Shown here one piece after another: positions 27,910-39,104 of a stretch of 64,000 nucleotides of DNA; the first letter of the stretch is position 1; each line of letters opens with the position of its first letter. Location: NCBI GenBank assembly GCA_026874595.1, contig CM049316.1:42733695-42797694 (forward strand), written 5' to 3'. The notes below the pieces were generated by a model. The model ran no database searches and was not told the DNA's origin. It was given only the letters and a program-made list of their open reading frames with translations. The position numbers and the translations under genes were made by a program. This stretch comes from Sipunculus nudus (lineage: Eukaryota > Annelida > Sipuncula > Golfingiida > Sipunculidae).

Positions 27910-27949
<40 letters not shown>
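27910..27949. repeat. (AT)n microsatellite beside the foxL1 stop codon
   Basis: The AT run ends only 18 bp from the foxL1 stop codon. Confidence 0.95.
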
Positions 27950-27957
<8 letters not shown>

Positions 27958-27967
27958 CATATCTAAC

Positions 27968-29455
27968 TTACATATTTCTCGGACGCTCCCTATCGCCTGA
28001 CCCCTCACCTATCGTATGATTGTAGGCTTTAAGCCCGAGGGGGTAGGGGTAGGGTGCAGAAAATGTAGGAATATATGGTGAGGGCGTGTAGTGTCCACCT
28101 AGAGGGTTCGCCATGGCCATGTACGTGGCCAGGGCCTGCGGAGGGAGCGCATGGACGGGACCCAGCCCCTGCCTGTTCATGTACAAGTCTCTATGACTGC
28201 CCGTACCGCTTAGCAGATTGTACGCGCTGAAAGCTGCGTAGTTCTTGGCTTGTTGAAGTTTCTGGAGATCAATAATTTTAGGAGGGGGGCTGGGGATACG
28301 ATCAAACACGTTACGTTTTCTCGTGCTTTCTCCTTGACTTTCTGGTTCCTGACCTGCAGTTTGTTGTTCTTGGGAACATTCCGTCTCCCTCCCATGGCCC
28401 ATGATACTGTCTATCGTAAAAAGTCTGTTCTTTGGCGTGCTTTTTGTATTTTTAATGACGTTATGGTCCGGTGAATGTGAACCGTCGCTATGGTGATGAT
28501 GCTGCGGCGAGGATAACTGGCGAGGTGCGTGTAATGGCGAAGCGGCTGGAGAGACGGTTTCAATGGCACTTGACGACATTGGAGGAACTTTATCATCTGA
28601 ACGTTCATATACATTACATGTGCTTGCTGGTGTTGTGAGAGACGCCGGGTTTCCCACGCACGTAACACCTCCTGCGACAAAATCATGGTCCGTAGGGCAC
28701 CTGGCGTCCTCTGCCGTAGTTGGAACTGACGCTGCTTCAGCTGCTGACACAGGAACTGCCGCAGTCACATCATCAGTGTCCACATCAACCGCCTCATCAT
28801 CAACATCATCATCAATATCATCATCATCATCACATAACTCATCATATTCTTCCGTTTTTTCCTCACCCTCCGCCAGGGACGGTCTCTTCTTCGGTGACCC
28901 CTCGGGTTTAAGCTGGGTTTTAGCTCTGCGTTTACGCCGGCGGTAATTCCCGTTTTCGAACATGTCCTCGCAGTTAGGGTCAAGTGTCCAATAGTTCCCC
29001 TTACCGGGTCTTCCTTTCTCTCGGGGCACTTTAACAAAACAGTCATTGAGGCTCAAGTTGTGACGGATCGAGTTTTGCCAGCCTTGTTTGTTTTCGTGGT
29101 AATACGGGAAGCGTTCCATGATGAATTGGTATATACCATTCAGAGTTATTTTCTTATCCGGAGCACTCTTGATCGCCATTGCGATCAAAGCGATATAGGA
29201 ATACGGCGGTTTTTGCGGTTGTTCCCGTCTCTCCAGGTCTGCCAGGTAGCTCAGAGCGTAGGCTCGGTTGTAGTTTGTCGGAAGAAAATATCCCGGAGAG
29301 CCTGGATATGGGTACCTCCGCACGGCGCCGGCGTCTCCGTGAGCGCTCATGACGGGGCTCAAACCCGGTGGCACGAAGCCAGTGTTCGGCGGACCGCATG
29401 GCGAGTACAGGTGACTCAGAGGAAACGGGGGCATCGGCGGGCGTGATGCAGCCAT
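27968..29455 (-). CDS. foxL1: Forkhead box transcription factor, FoxL1 type (single exon, 495 aa)
   Basis: DNA-binding transcription factor, expected to act in the nucleus. The forkhead domain is at residues ~80-178: [16 protein letters not shown] at its start, recognition helix [15 protein letters not shown] at 126-140, wing residues [18 protein letters not shown], ending in [13 protein letters not shown]. The [10 protein letters not shown] and [11 protein letters not shown] blocks match FoxL1; FoxC, the nearest alternative, has DDKKPGKG and FENGSFLRRRRR. RRRKRR is a likely nuclear localisation signal. An Asp-rich tract lies at ~209-229, an eh1-like motif FTIDSIMG (Groucho-type corepressor binding) at 346-353, and a Pro/Tyr-rich tail at ~455-475. 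The ATG is the first after an in-frame TAA at 29489-29491 and has A at -3 and G at +4. Stop TAA is at 27968-27970. It is longer than vertebrate FOXL1 (about 345 aa in human), mainly through the acidic and C-terminal regions. An intronless ORF is usual for FoxL1. No FoxC or FoxF neighbour is in the window. Any 5' UTR intron cannot be seen. Confidence 0.95.
   Translation of the reverse strand: MAASRPPMPPFPLSHLYSPCGPPNTGFVPPGLSPVMSAHGDAGAVRRYPYPGSPGYFLPTNYNRAYALSYLADLERREQPQKPPYSYIALIAMAIKSAPDKKITLNGIYQFIMERFPYYHENKQGWQNSIRHNLSLNDCFVKVPREKGRPGKGNYWTLDPNCEDMFENGNYRRRKRRAKTQLKPEGSPKKRPSLAEGEEKTEEYDELCDDDDDIDDDVDDEAVDVDTDDVTAAVPVSAAEAASVPTTAEDARCPTDHDFVAGGVTCVGNPASLTTPASTCNVYERSDDKVPPMSSSAIETVSPAASPLHAPRQLSSPQHHHHSDGSHSPDHNVIKNTKSTPKNRLFTIDSIMGHGRETECSQEQQTAGQEPESQGESTRKRNVFDRIPSPPPKIIDLQKLQQAKNYAAFSAYNLLSGTGSHRDLYMNRQGLGPVHALPPQALATYMAMANPLGGHYTPSPYIPTFSAPYPYPLGLKAYNHTIGEGSGDRERPRNM
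28769..28831 (-). repeat. Imperfect GAT trinucleotide run coding the Asp-rich tract of FoxL1
   Basis: Residues ~209-229 of FoxL1 are almost all Asp, coded largely by GAT (TCA/ATC repeats on the plus strand). An acidic block of this length is not part of the core family domains, so its length may vary between alleles or species. It lies between the forkhead domain and the eh1-like motif. Confidence 0.7.
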
Positions 29456-31560
29456 GCTCCGTTCAGTAAAAGTCTTGTAAAAATATAATTAACTTTAATC
29501 CAGTGAATAAATTAAAGTCCTTTTTCCCTGAAATTGCAGCGTATGCTGATTTCATAAAATAATCCGCATCAACTTTTCTCCATAAGTAACATGCGTGTAA
29601 GTAGATCAACAATAATTGTACCTTTTTCTTTTCTTGATTGTGCTGGAAATAATCGTTTCTTCCAATGTCGCTGCACAAATCATAAACTTTTAAAATATTG
29701 TCCATAGATAATCACACAAACTGTTATCCAAGTTGGCAAAGGCCGGCCGCAAGTTACAACTGGTGCGAATCCGACGTTGTGACGGTTGGCTGAAGTCCCA
29801 TTCAGTAATCAAGAAAGACAAGTACTTCACGGTGGTGATAACCCTGTAATGGAGCTTATGTCAGCTTGGATGACGAACCTGTAAACGACCCGGCGGTCTG
29901 AGGAACACTGAAGGACCGACTCTATTCACAGTCAAGGTCTTAAGTTATGCTGCGTGGCTGGTTTATCGGGATGTTTGATTATTGTTGTACATTGTTGTTC
30001 TAAGGTCCCCAGTTAAGTTCACTGATGAGAACTAAATGGACCCCCATACAAACACGGCTTTGTGAGTAACGTGGTCCGTACGTCAGTTAGGATTAGATAC
30101 TTAGCGTTAGATCGCTTCTCGGCCAATCAGCGTCCAGCTTGGCTTACACAATGTTTGGAAAACATCAGCCAGGATCGTAAGGCCCTCCCACAAGGTTATG
30201 GCAATGTTTATTTTGAAATTTCCATGGGCGAAATTGACCGGGCCCCGGATAAACAGAGATTAAGGTTTCCTACATGTCGAGTGGACACGCTGCGTGGCTA
30301 GGTGCAAGGGGTAATGTACGAGTACCTTTCACTGTCGTAATGGTTAAACAAGTTCTTTGTCCAGATTTCAGAGGCTGGCTTCTCAGACTTGTGGAAGGCC
30401 GTGTGTACCCCCAAATAAACGGTACAAGGGAAATATTGAATGTTATCCCCGGTTGGCGTTAGCTAAGCCTTCTTGAGAAGGCCTTACGTCAAAAGATCTT
30501 TTGTGCGTTGAGTGGCATCTATGTTTCGGCGGACTAAATGGAGAGGCTCGCCGCTATGCTTCTTAGACAGAGCGAAATAAACAGTTTTCTTTTGCCTCTG
30601 TGTTTGTGCAAATAAATCGGAAAGCTGTATGTGTGTAGGTCTTTGTTGTGTTACACCCTGCCCTGCTGCCCCGGGGCTGAAGAAACCCAGACATGGCGGG
30701 ATAGCGGGTAAAAAATCCCCCAGCCGAGTGGTAAACTTTGTCTCCAGTAGGGTCACGGGGGGCAATAGGATTGCTATAAGCGGACAGGTGCTCGCTTTCC
30801 TTAGAGAACTCCGTATTAACGCCAACACTGTTTAATTGGTCGACAGCCACCCCTGCCGATGTAAGAATGACTATAATGTATGTATAACGGTTTAAGACCG
30901 CAAACACAAGGCGTGGCGCAGGAAAAACCCTCATCCGCATTTTCGTATGATTAAGCAAAAGACAAACCGACATGGCGTTAATGAGATTAATGTGTTAGTG
31001 TGATTCCGGGGTCCGCTGTGTTGGGACCTTTATACAAGGTGCTTGGATTCATTTCCGCTCATTAAGAAAGTTATTGTTGAACACCGCCAGAGAAATGGAC
31101 ACCCGGCTTTCTCGGTTTTTATGTTGAAAGGATATTTTCCACATGGTTACGAATCACAAGGCCGGGAGGTCCCTCTCATATCAAGTCACTAAGCACGCTA
31201 AATGCTTGAGTAAGATACACACTTAGCTTATTTGGTTAACTTGAATAAACGTTATCTGACCCGGCCGAAAATATACCTACACGTCTGCTGTAGCCTTTTT
31301 TGTCAAGTCGAATTGATCTAACGCAGGTTCAACAAAAAGGTGACTCACTCTAAGCATGATATATACACAAATACACTTATTTCCTTTACTTGCCGTATAG
31401 ACGCTTAAGCATTAATTACTGCTGATTTTTTGTAATCAAAGAGAATAAATAATTTTAACTTCTTTTTATTAATGATTTTTTTTGTTTTGGTGTGTATACA
31501 TGTGCCATGACATTTTTTATTTTTGCATTAGCAGATCCGAAAACGATGAATAGAATACAT
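29456..31560 (-). promoter_or_regulatory. Upstream region of foxL1, free of TA repeats, with three forkhead consensus sites
   Basis: This stretch lies 5' of foxL1, lacks simple repeats and is less AT-rich than its surroundings. It holds ATAAACA at 30205-30211 (minus), 30249-30255 (plus) and 30577-30583 (plus), matching the forkhead core RTAAACA. A TATAAA reads on the minus strand at 31034-31029, about 1.57 kb upstream of the ATG; it could serve a distal promoter but is weak evidence alone. ORFs of 60-136 aa here show no recognisable domain. The transcription start cannot be placed. Confidence 0.35.
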
Positions 31561-31581
31561 ATAAATACATACATACAAACA

Positions 31582-31689
31582 TGTCCATATATATATTTAT
31601 ATAAATATATATTTATATATATAAAATTGTTTATATATACAATTATATATATATAATTATATATATATTAAATTTATATATTTATGTAC

Positions 31690-31731
<42 letters not shown>
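31582..31731. repeat. AT-rich imperfect palindromic block with (TA)n
   Basis: Repeated TATATATTTATATA and AATTATATATATAATT phrases are followed by a pure TA run. It marks the upstream edge of the repeat-free foxL1 island. Confidence 0.85.
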
Positions 31732-31735
<4 letters not shown>

Positions 31736-32240
31736 AGTGTGTATATATGTAAAAAGAGCAATGTAACGAACAATGTGGTATACACATATACGTATATATA
31801 TGGGAAACTTTACTCCTCTATTACATAATTTAGGCACGTTCCATGCATCTATTTAGGAAAGTTTGGTAAAAATGCATTACAAACTGAGCGAGATATACTA
31901 TCCGTAGTGTAGATATAAGAGTCTCAAAACTTCTGTGAAATCTAAATAAGATAAACTGAATACTACACGGGAATATGAAGATTGTAGTTTATATTTGAAC
32001 CATTACTGGCCATGCAATGATATATAAAAGGAAATATCAAATCTATACAGCTCTTACTATATCAGTACCTTCTTTATTTGCAGGTATAAACACATATTAT
32101 ACATGTATATGGATATTGTGTATTTTTTTTCACACACATGTATGTAATTAAATATTTATCTGTTGAGCTGTTACACACATACATATATAATACATCACCT
32201 TTTCCATATTAAAAGTAATACATTGTCCTATATCTATAAG

Positions 32241-32245
<5 letters not shown>

Positions 32246-32291
<46 letters not shown>
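32246..32291. repeat. (TA)n microsatellite
   Basis: Uninterrupted TA run. Confidence 0.95.
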
Positions 32292-32301
<10 letters not shown>

Positions 32302-32545
32302 ATTGCAATAATCATAACCGACGATACTAATAGTTAGTTCAGAAAAAAAAATAATTTCATAGAAGATCATTCTGGAATTATGTGCATTTAAAATATTTAA
32401 TTCAGCAAGAAAGTGTCCCTCTATACGTTGGACATGTCGGATCAAAATTCAACTAAAGCTTTGAATCACATGCATTGACGTCATGTTATTCTTATTTTAA
32501 AACATTCTATTATGAGTATCTTTTTGTAAAGCATCCAATGTAAAG

Positions 32546-32550
<5 letters not shown>

Positions 32551-32583
<33 letters not shown>

Positions 32584-32626
32584 CAATGTAATACATGTAG
32601 AAGTTCAATACATTACAGTGAACGTG

Positions 32627-32680
<54 letters not shown>
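32551..32680. repeat. Two (TA)n microsatellites separated by ~45 bp
   Basis: TA runs at 32551-32581 and 32626-32680 flank unique sequence. Confidence 0.95.
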
Positions 32681-33535
32681 GTGTGTATAATGCATATATA
32701 CGTTTATAGGAATTTCAGTTTTGTGTGTGTGAAAGGGAGGCTGCAATACACATATAGTATCTGATTGAATATATATGAGATTTATATATACTTTATAGCT
32801 TTTACACTATAAATGTGCATTCATATTTCATTTGTTATGTGAATGACATACGTCATACATAGAAGAATTGGCTCATATAGCACACAGTTTGATTTGCGTT
32901 AGTGATCAGATATAGTTGGTTCAAAACCAATTAACCATGAACACTTGAGTTCCACTTGAGGGGGGTCGCTCACAGCTCAAGTACACCTTATACACCTCCT
33001 TTAAGTGGCTAAAGTGTACTAAAAGCATGTACTGTTGTGTATATTGTCATGGTAAGGTGCTGGCTGTTAAAAAACACCTGAAATTTCGCGATATTTCATT
33101 TTTCAATGTTTCGTGAGGGGGTTTGTTTTCGGGATCTCACCTGAATCCTGATCTGTGGCTAATAGTTTTTAATATTTTAAGAAATGTGATTATAATCAGA
33201 TATTTGACTTCATTTACAACACTATACTTGCAAAACTAGAATGTTAGTCTATATATCCACCACGAATATTTATTTACTCATATTTTAACAATAAACCGCC
33301 TTTTTTGTCCAGTGCAAGCTACATGTATACAGAGCACGTTTCTGAAGATGGGACAATTTTTAATGAAAAATTCACTTGCCATGCAGGTATAGGTGAGATG
33401 ACTTATCTAGTTATCGTATATATAAATAATACCTCACCTGTGCTGACCTTTTGTCTAATTCAGGATAGCTTTCTGGTAGATTTCCTTTCGCAAATATTTC
33501 AAATTTGAAACTCTCACGAATATGAAGTCAGTCAC

Positions 33536-33536
<1 letters not shown>

Positions 33537-33624
<88 letters not shown>
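33537..33624. repeat. Long (TA)n microsatellite (~44 units)
   Basis: The longest pure TA run near foxL1; it gives a poly-Tyr/Ile minus-strand ORF. Confidence 0.95.
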
Positions 33625-33627
<3 letters not shown>

Positions 33628-33749
33628 GTATAGAATCATTGACCGAGGCGAGAGACAATGCTTCCACTCAGGATTTTATGAATAAAGCATAAAACCTTAC
33701 GAGAAAAATATAAACTATTCCTTTATATGGATTGTACAAAAGGTTATTT

Positions 33750-33950
33750 TAACTAATCGGGGCACTCTCCATGCATGCATGACTCAGATGATAGCGTTCG
33801 TTAGTGTGTAAAATTGGAGAAAACGGAGAATTCAACCGCCCTTGGACGGGCCACTTACAACCCAGTCTCATACAATGCAGGGGATCGAGTATTGGTCACC
33901 AGCGGAGAGAGCCGAGAGTTTTACCACTCGACTGTTCCAGTTTCCCATAA
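33750..33950 (-). repeat. SINE-B copy, tRNA-derived head at its right end
   Basis: On the minus strand a tRNA-like head (near 33880-33945, with TCGATCCCC as B-box-like text) is followed by CGTCCAAGGGCGG and a GGAGAGTGC tail. CCAGCGGAGAGAGCCGAGAG at ~33898 is shared, diverged, with the copies at 44.75 and 50.06 kb. Confidence 0.55.
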
Positions 33951-34864
33951 AAGTATTAAACTCCTAAAATCTATAAATCAATGATCAACTTTCGTAAGGT
34001 TAACTGTTAACTATCATATTTACTCATGAATTTAAAAACGGACCTGTTCTGCATCACTGGTAACAATCCTTCAGAGTTTCGAGGTAATTTTGATCAAATT
34101 AATATATTTTTAATTAAAAGGATTACGCATCATTTTGACGCAGGGCGATTCCATTGCTCCATTATTTGTTCGCTCCATTCATTGGTATTAGGGGGTCGCC
34201 ATTTATTCCGCAGCTGACCATCATGTAAACCCGTGTTACTAAATCAAGCGTGATACTTTGTATATACAACACATGAAAGCTTGGTTTGTACAACTTGGTA
34301 CACGTCTAGTTCCGATTACATCGGCATGCAGGACTATAGGGCAACTGAAGTCGGGATGTCTGATCTACCCTTTATCTATACAGTTATTCATGGCTTCCAT
34401 CATTTGTAGTCCAACAAATAATCTTACATGTTAATATTAGGAATCGATTGTAAAATTATATTCGATGATTGAAAGACGAAAAAAGACCGAAGATCAATTA
34501 TTATTCGACTATTTTATAAACCATATATATCGGAAATATGCTGTATAGAATTATACCTTTTGAACGAGTAAATTTAGTCGAAATTCAACATCACCTTGAC
34601 AGGCCAATTAAGGTATTGGCCGGGATCACAAGGTTCATCTTTAATGGTGTTCATTGTTTTGTGCCCCGTCTTTCTGATATCTCTGACAGAATTGGAATAT
34701 TTTATCGGGATGATGTGACTTCTTGGATGTGCATACATTATCGTTTATGAACGATTTTTCAAAAATGCAATACATTTAATCGAATTTGAAAGAAAATGAC
34801 TAATCATCGATATAACCGATTATTTGGCACAACACTAGTTCATGTGCATGTGTGCGTATGTACG

Positions 34865-34867
<3 letters not shown>

Positions 34868-34917
<50 letters not shown>
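34868..34917. repeat. (TA)n microsatellite
   Basis: Uninterrupted TA run. Confidence 0.95.
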
Positions 34918-34921
<4 letters not shown>

Positions 34922-34987
34922 AATCACACTGTATATAGTCTACTCAGGATACATGTGCTATAAAATATTTACACATATTTACGTATC

Positions 34988-35069
34988 TTTTTTTTTAATT
35001 TATTTTTTTTTGGGGGGGGGGGGGAATAAAATATAAATTCCCTCAAAACTCTTTTTTTAAAAAAAAAAC
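34988..35069 (+). repeat. Low-complexity T-rich, G13 and A-rich stretch
   Basis: T runs are followed by 13 G at 35012-35024 and later by T7/A10 runs. Confidence 0.85.
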
Positions 35070-35995
35070 ATGTAGATATTAAGGTTCATATGATTATTTA
35101 CGTTTTCTATATGTACAGTAAATTCAGTTTCCATTCTTTTAAGTGATATTTGATGAGTTATTGTTGACTGGATAAACATAGCACGCATGTTGAGAATGTG
35201 ATATCTCCATATATATACGTACGTGGCGCCACTAACAGATTTTGATTCAACCATCTTGCATGAAATTGGTCAGAACTCCTACTTTCTTATAATCATGGAT
35301 GTGCCCCTGGATGTTTAAGCTCTCAAATTCTGATAGTGTGAAGTTAACTCGTATCTCTGTGATTCATATTTGACCTGCATGCATGGTTGCGAGTAGCTGG
35401 AACTCGGATATGGCCTCGACCTCAGTTCACTCTAGTTCAGAACCTATTTAGATACGTTTTACCCCGGAATCGCCTGTCTATATATATGCAATGCTTATAT
35501 AGTTGTGCGTTGCACTTATTCAATATTTGCAGATACGTTGCTTTGTAATAAACTGAAATAAGTGCATGGCTGAGCAAAAACATTAACAAGTTAGAGATAA
35601 ACTTGAAAATTTATGAGCAATATTGGTCATGAAAATTTCGTGATAACTGAAGCGTAAAATTTAGGTCAAACAATACAGCCAGAGACTGATGCCATCTGGG
35701 GAGTGACGAGTGAATTGCGATTTAACATTTTTTGTATGTTCGGGCCATAATGTGATATATGTCAGATGATTTAACGTAATAAACCCACGTTAAAATTAAC
35801 GGTGCTGCCGGAATGTTTGGTTTGTGTATGAATTCAATTTACAAAAGCTGCGATGCTTACTCAAAGGACCCGATCACAATAGACGATCATAACACGCAGT
35901 ACTCATGGTCATGGAATCTTACTACGCTTATTCGTGTATATTACAGATCAGTCGTGGGATGGGAAACATTGAAACTCAGTATTTCATTCGGTTTA

Positions 35996-36036
35996 CCTCA
36001 CTGCGCAGACTCGGGCTCACAAGACTCCGTTAGGGA
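35996..36036 (+). repeat. R2 repeat copy A, left piece
   Basis: CACTGCGCAGACTCGGGCTC up to CCGTTAGGGA resembles the start of R2 copies B and C (ACACTGAG, CGGACT, GGTTAGGG). The copy is interrupted here by the inverted-repeat element at 36037 and resumes at 36587. Confidence 0.5.
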
Positions 36037-36586
36037 TAGACTGGTACCCTGCTCTATTAAGGCCCTCAAGCTAAGCATAGAGACAGGCGTACAACGCCAT
36101 CTTAAGTACTCCCAGTTGCAACTCCTGACCTACTTGTAGACTGGTTCCAACTCCAGTCTCTACGCTCACACCGATTGTCATGGGCGTTCTCGCGATCCTG
36201 GCTGGTTATCCGTGAAGATTACTTATAAAATTTTACTTTCTTTAGTTATTTAAAGTTTCCAAATATTGAAAAATGAGTTTTTGCACAAAAATTGACTGAT
36301 GGATGTATAGATGATACGAATCATACAATTTACTGAATACTTGATTATCCACTGTACGTGGCATTGGTTTATTATCAATATCTATTAATCTAAGCATTAA
36401 TGATACACGAAATGTACAGCCAACTTTTAACAACTTCTCTGAGCAAAAGAAATGCTTATTTTTATCATATACAAATCATACTTGAGTTGGAACCAGTCTG
36501 CCGGGAGTCCTGAAGATGGCGTTGTACGCCCGTCTCTATGATTGGCCTAGAGCAGCGGTGCCATAATAGAGCGGGGTACCAGTCTA
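36037..36586. mobile_element. Non-autonomous DNA transposon, ~110-120 bp inverted repeats, 10-bp target duplication
   Basis: The termini TAGACTGGTACC (36037-36048) and GGTACCAGTCTA (36575-36586) are perfect inverted repeats. They extend as diverged arms (36037-36155 and 36483-36586) sharing GCGTACAACGCCATCTT and AGACTGGTTCCAACTC. The direct repeat CCGTTAGGGA flanks it at 36027-36036 and 36587-36596. Long inverted repeats with a 9-11-bp duplication are typical of Mutator-like elements, so a MULE-derived MITE is my inference. The ~330-bp interior has no transposase; the 63- and 108-aa ORFs here are incidental. Confidence 0.7.
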
Positions 36587-36962
36587 CCGTTAGGGATTGT
36601 TGGAGTCAAAATTTGACCCCCACAATGCATCGGGCTTCTGAATATACAAGCGGCGTAGGTAATAGGTAAAAATGTAGTGAAGATTCGGAGGACATTGTAT
36701 AGTCCGTTCAAGTGTGTTGGATAAGAATTGATACAAAGCAAAATACATAAACATGGGTGTTTTTTGTGGAAAGAACTTTACGTTATAAGTAATATTTTGT
36801 AAGCATGCGCATGTGGAATGTTAACAGGTGTTTCCTTGAAATGTAACACATTTTGATTTTTATGTTTGACAGTTGAAACAAGTGGTCCCGGGAGTCTAAC
36901 AGTGAGAAGAAGAGTTTCGTTTCTATAGTATAGAAACGACCTCTTAAGGGTGTCGGCCTACT
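36587..36962 (+). repeat. R2 repeat copy A, main part
   Basis: GTTAGGG, TGCATCGGGCTTCT, AGCGGCGTAGG, TTGGATAAGAATTG, TACATAAACATGGGTGT, TTTGTAAGCATGCGCATGTG and CGACCTCTTAAGGGTG occur in the same order as in copies B (56.9 kb) and C (60.5 kb, inverted). Function unknown. Small ORFs shared between copies reflect the repeat. Confidence 0.75.
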
Positions 36963-36967
36963 TTAGC

Positions 36968-36998
36968 CTGCTGACGTCAGCAGCAGTTTTGTCACGTG
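36968..36998. promoter_or_regulatory. 16-bp perfect palindrome containing a CRE, followed by TCACGTGA
   Basis: CTGCTGACGTCAGCAG (36968-36983) is a perfect palindrome with the cAMP-response core TGACGTCA. An E-box palindrome, CACGTG, lies at 36993-36998. Other TGACGTCA sites lie at 14427-14434 and 18037-18044. No nearby gene is visible, so use as a regulatory site is only possible. Confidence 0.3.
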
Positions 36999-36999
36999 A

Positions 37000-39100
37000 T
37001 CTAACTTTTGGAGGAAGATAGCGTCCTCTAGATATGGGAATTTAAAGTTGTTACAAATTTCTTGGAAACGTTGTTCATAGATTCTCGATGAAGGGTTTCA
37101 TTATGCAATATCTGACTGATATGTTCACAGTTTTTCACAGGAATTGTAATGTTTAAAATTTTCTTTGCAAAAAGCATTTGGGCTGTAAGACCGGGAAAAG
37201 AAATATTCCATTTAATGGTCGCTTATGTGTTTGTTTAGTGTTCTAAATCTTATAAAAAATTAAACTTTCAAAATGAGGCTGGCAGCCGAGGTTAGACGCC
37301 ATGTCACTGTGCCACAAGATCCGGAAACCCCAGAAGTTTGTAAAATATAAATGTTGGATTATCTAAGAGGATTTTCATCTCATATTATGCCTTTAGTCCT
37401 ACATTAATTTTAGATATATATCCTTTATTTTCTCCATTGCTGGAGATTCACAGATTGTTAAGCTTTGTGATTTTATTTAATTTTAAGTGAATAATATTCA
37501 ATTTGCAATTTAATTGCAATTTAGCATTGAGTATAACAGTTGCTCTGTCCCAATTCCTTAAAAAATAATTACATGTATTAATAATGTAAACTTTTCATTA
37601 ATAAAATACCTTTGAAAATGGAACAAATTTCATATTTTTCATATGCACCGTTTCAAAACTGTAACACGTATAAGTATCCTTCTTGCAGGTTTGCAAAATT
37701 TCACTTTTTTCACGATTAGTAAAAAAGACAAATAAAAAGAAAATCACCCGCGCGTCCCAGAGTCGGTAGAAAAATATTTGTTTGGTGTGGCCTTAAATAT
37801 AACTTCAAGTTAATGGACCAAAAAAGATGAAAATACGTATCTTAGATTTACATTCATAGGATGTTGAGCAATGTGATCGCCTGATCGGTTAGAGCTAAAC
37901 GATCTTCTTATACATAAGTTTGATCCCCTTCATGTTAGGGCAACTGTGAACCACACGAGATAATTTTTACAACACATTTAACCCAGCTTCTTGGCACCCG
38001 TTAATCATAACATCATCATAAATGCCGACAAGCAAAATAAACCCATTGCCTAGCGAGTAATTGAAAGTTTATTGACTTACGTTGAAGTAAGCAAATCTCC
38101 CGCCTGGGGCGCTGCGGTCGTGACAGGCTCTCAGAGGTATTATCAACCATGTGCAGACGAAGCTAAGTGCTCAGTTCCCTTCCCTCACGGATATATGGCT
38201 TAGTATACGTTAACACCGGGCGCACTGGACATCTCAGAGCCTTCATACATCAAAGAAACCGCTAGCAGTAAGATTTGATCACAACGCTCCCGTACTTGCC
38301 CCGCCAAGCTTGTCCCCCGGGTTAGTTTTTCGCTTGTATAATAATTCACACGCTCTTATCCTTCGTACGATTATTATATACATTATATACTAGCTGGTCC
38401 AGACGACAGAGACGACTGTCATATTTTAAATCCCTTGTGTGTGTGTGTGTGTGTGAGTGTTTTATCCTTTTTCTAAAAGCTGTACCGCTGCAGATTCTTA
38501 TTTTGGTTTATAACTAGATAGGAAATGGGGGCCTACATACCTCTGCCGGATTCTGAATAAAACGTGATGATGTTCCTGTACATCTGACACAGTTTCTTGG
38601 TTTACAAACCCGATTCACAGGCGAGAGTTTTAGAACAAAGCCACCTCCTACTTCCTCCTAATATATTGCCGTGGCACACCACGGGTATTATGACCCCAAC
38701 CATAAAATGTCATTAAAATACTTTCAAAACTTTTTGCGTAAAGTTACAAAAAGACAAACCAACATGACCAAAGAGGAACTATGATATCTCGCCCTCTGGC
38801 AGAAAAAAATCCCATTGGAAATTTAAGTTACTTACTTATGTCACAAGTGTGATGCCTCGATTCAGTGGTTGCTGGCGAATGGCCAAAAAGTGGGAACAGG
38901 CCTTTTCCGCAAAACTGGAGCCATCTTTTGACGAAGACCGACATATAAATTTTCGGATCCGTTACGAAGTAAAAATTTCACTTTTTTATATTTTTTGGTG
39001 GAAGTAATCGCCTCCATTTTTGTGTGTGCATAAACTAAGTATACGTATTCCGGTTTATAATGTATAATCTTGTTTCTGACTACTTGCAGGGCAGTATCAC
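37000..39100. other. No recognisable gene
   Basis: Unique-looking sequence with a short GT run at ~38438-38454. A weak tRNA-like stretch near 37875-37935 (CGGTTAGAGC, then GTTTGATCCCC) may be another decayed SINE. Confidence 0.45.
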
Positions 39101-39104
39101 ACGT

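Larger units (their letters stand above)
27540..27967 (-). other. Probable foxL1 3' flank/UTR made largely of (TA)n tracts
   Basis: The stop codon is followed within about 20 bp by a (TA)n tract (27910-27949), then by further tracts at 27787-27849 and 27670-27700. No AATAAA occurs on the minus strand next to the stop; the nearest I noticed is at 27370-27375. If transcribed, the 3' UTR would contain long UA repeats. Confidence 0.4.

Noticed and set aside
28210-29446. ORFs overlapping foxL1 in other frames and on the plus strand (up to 128 aa)
   Set aside because: They are shadows of a strongly supported CDS with a conserved forkhead domain; the plus-strand ones are only its reverse frames.
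26928-35036. ORFs with long Ile-Tyr repeats
   Set aside because: Translations of (TA)n microsatellites.
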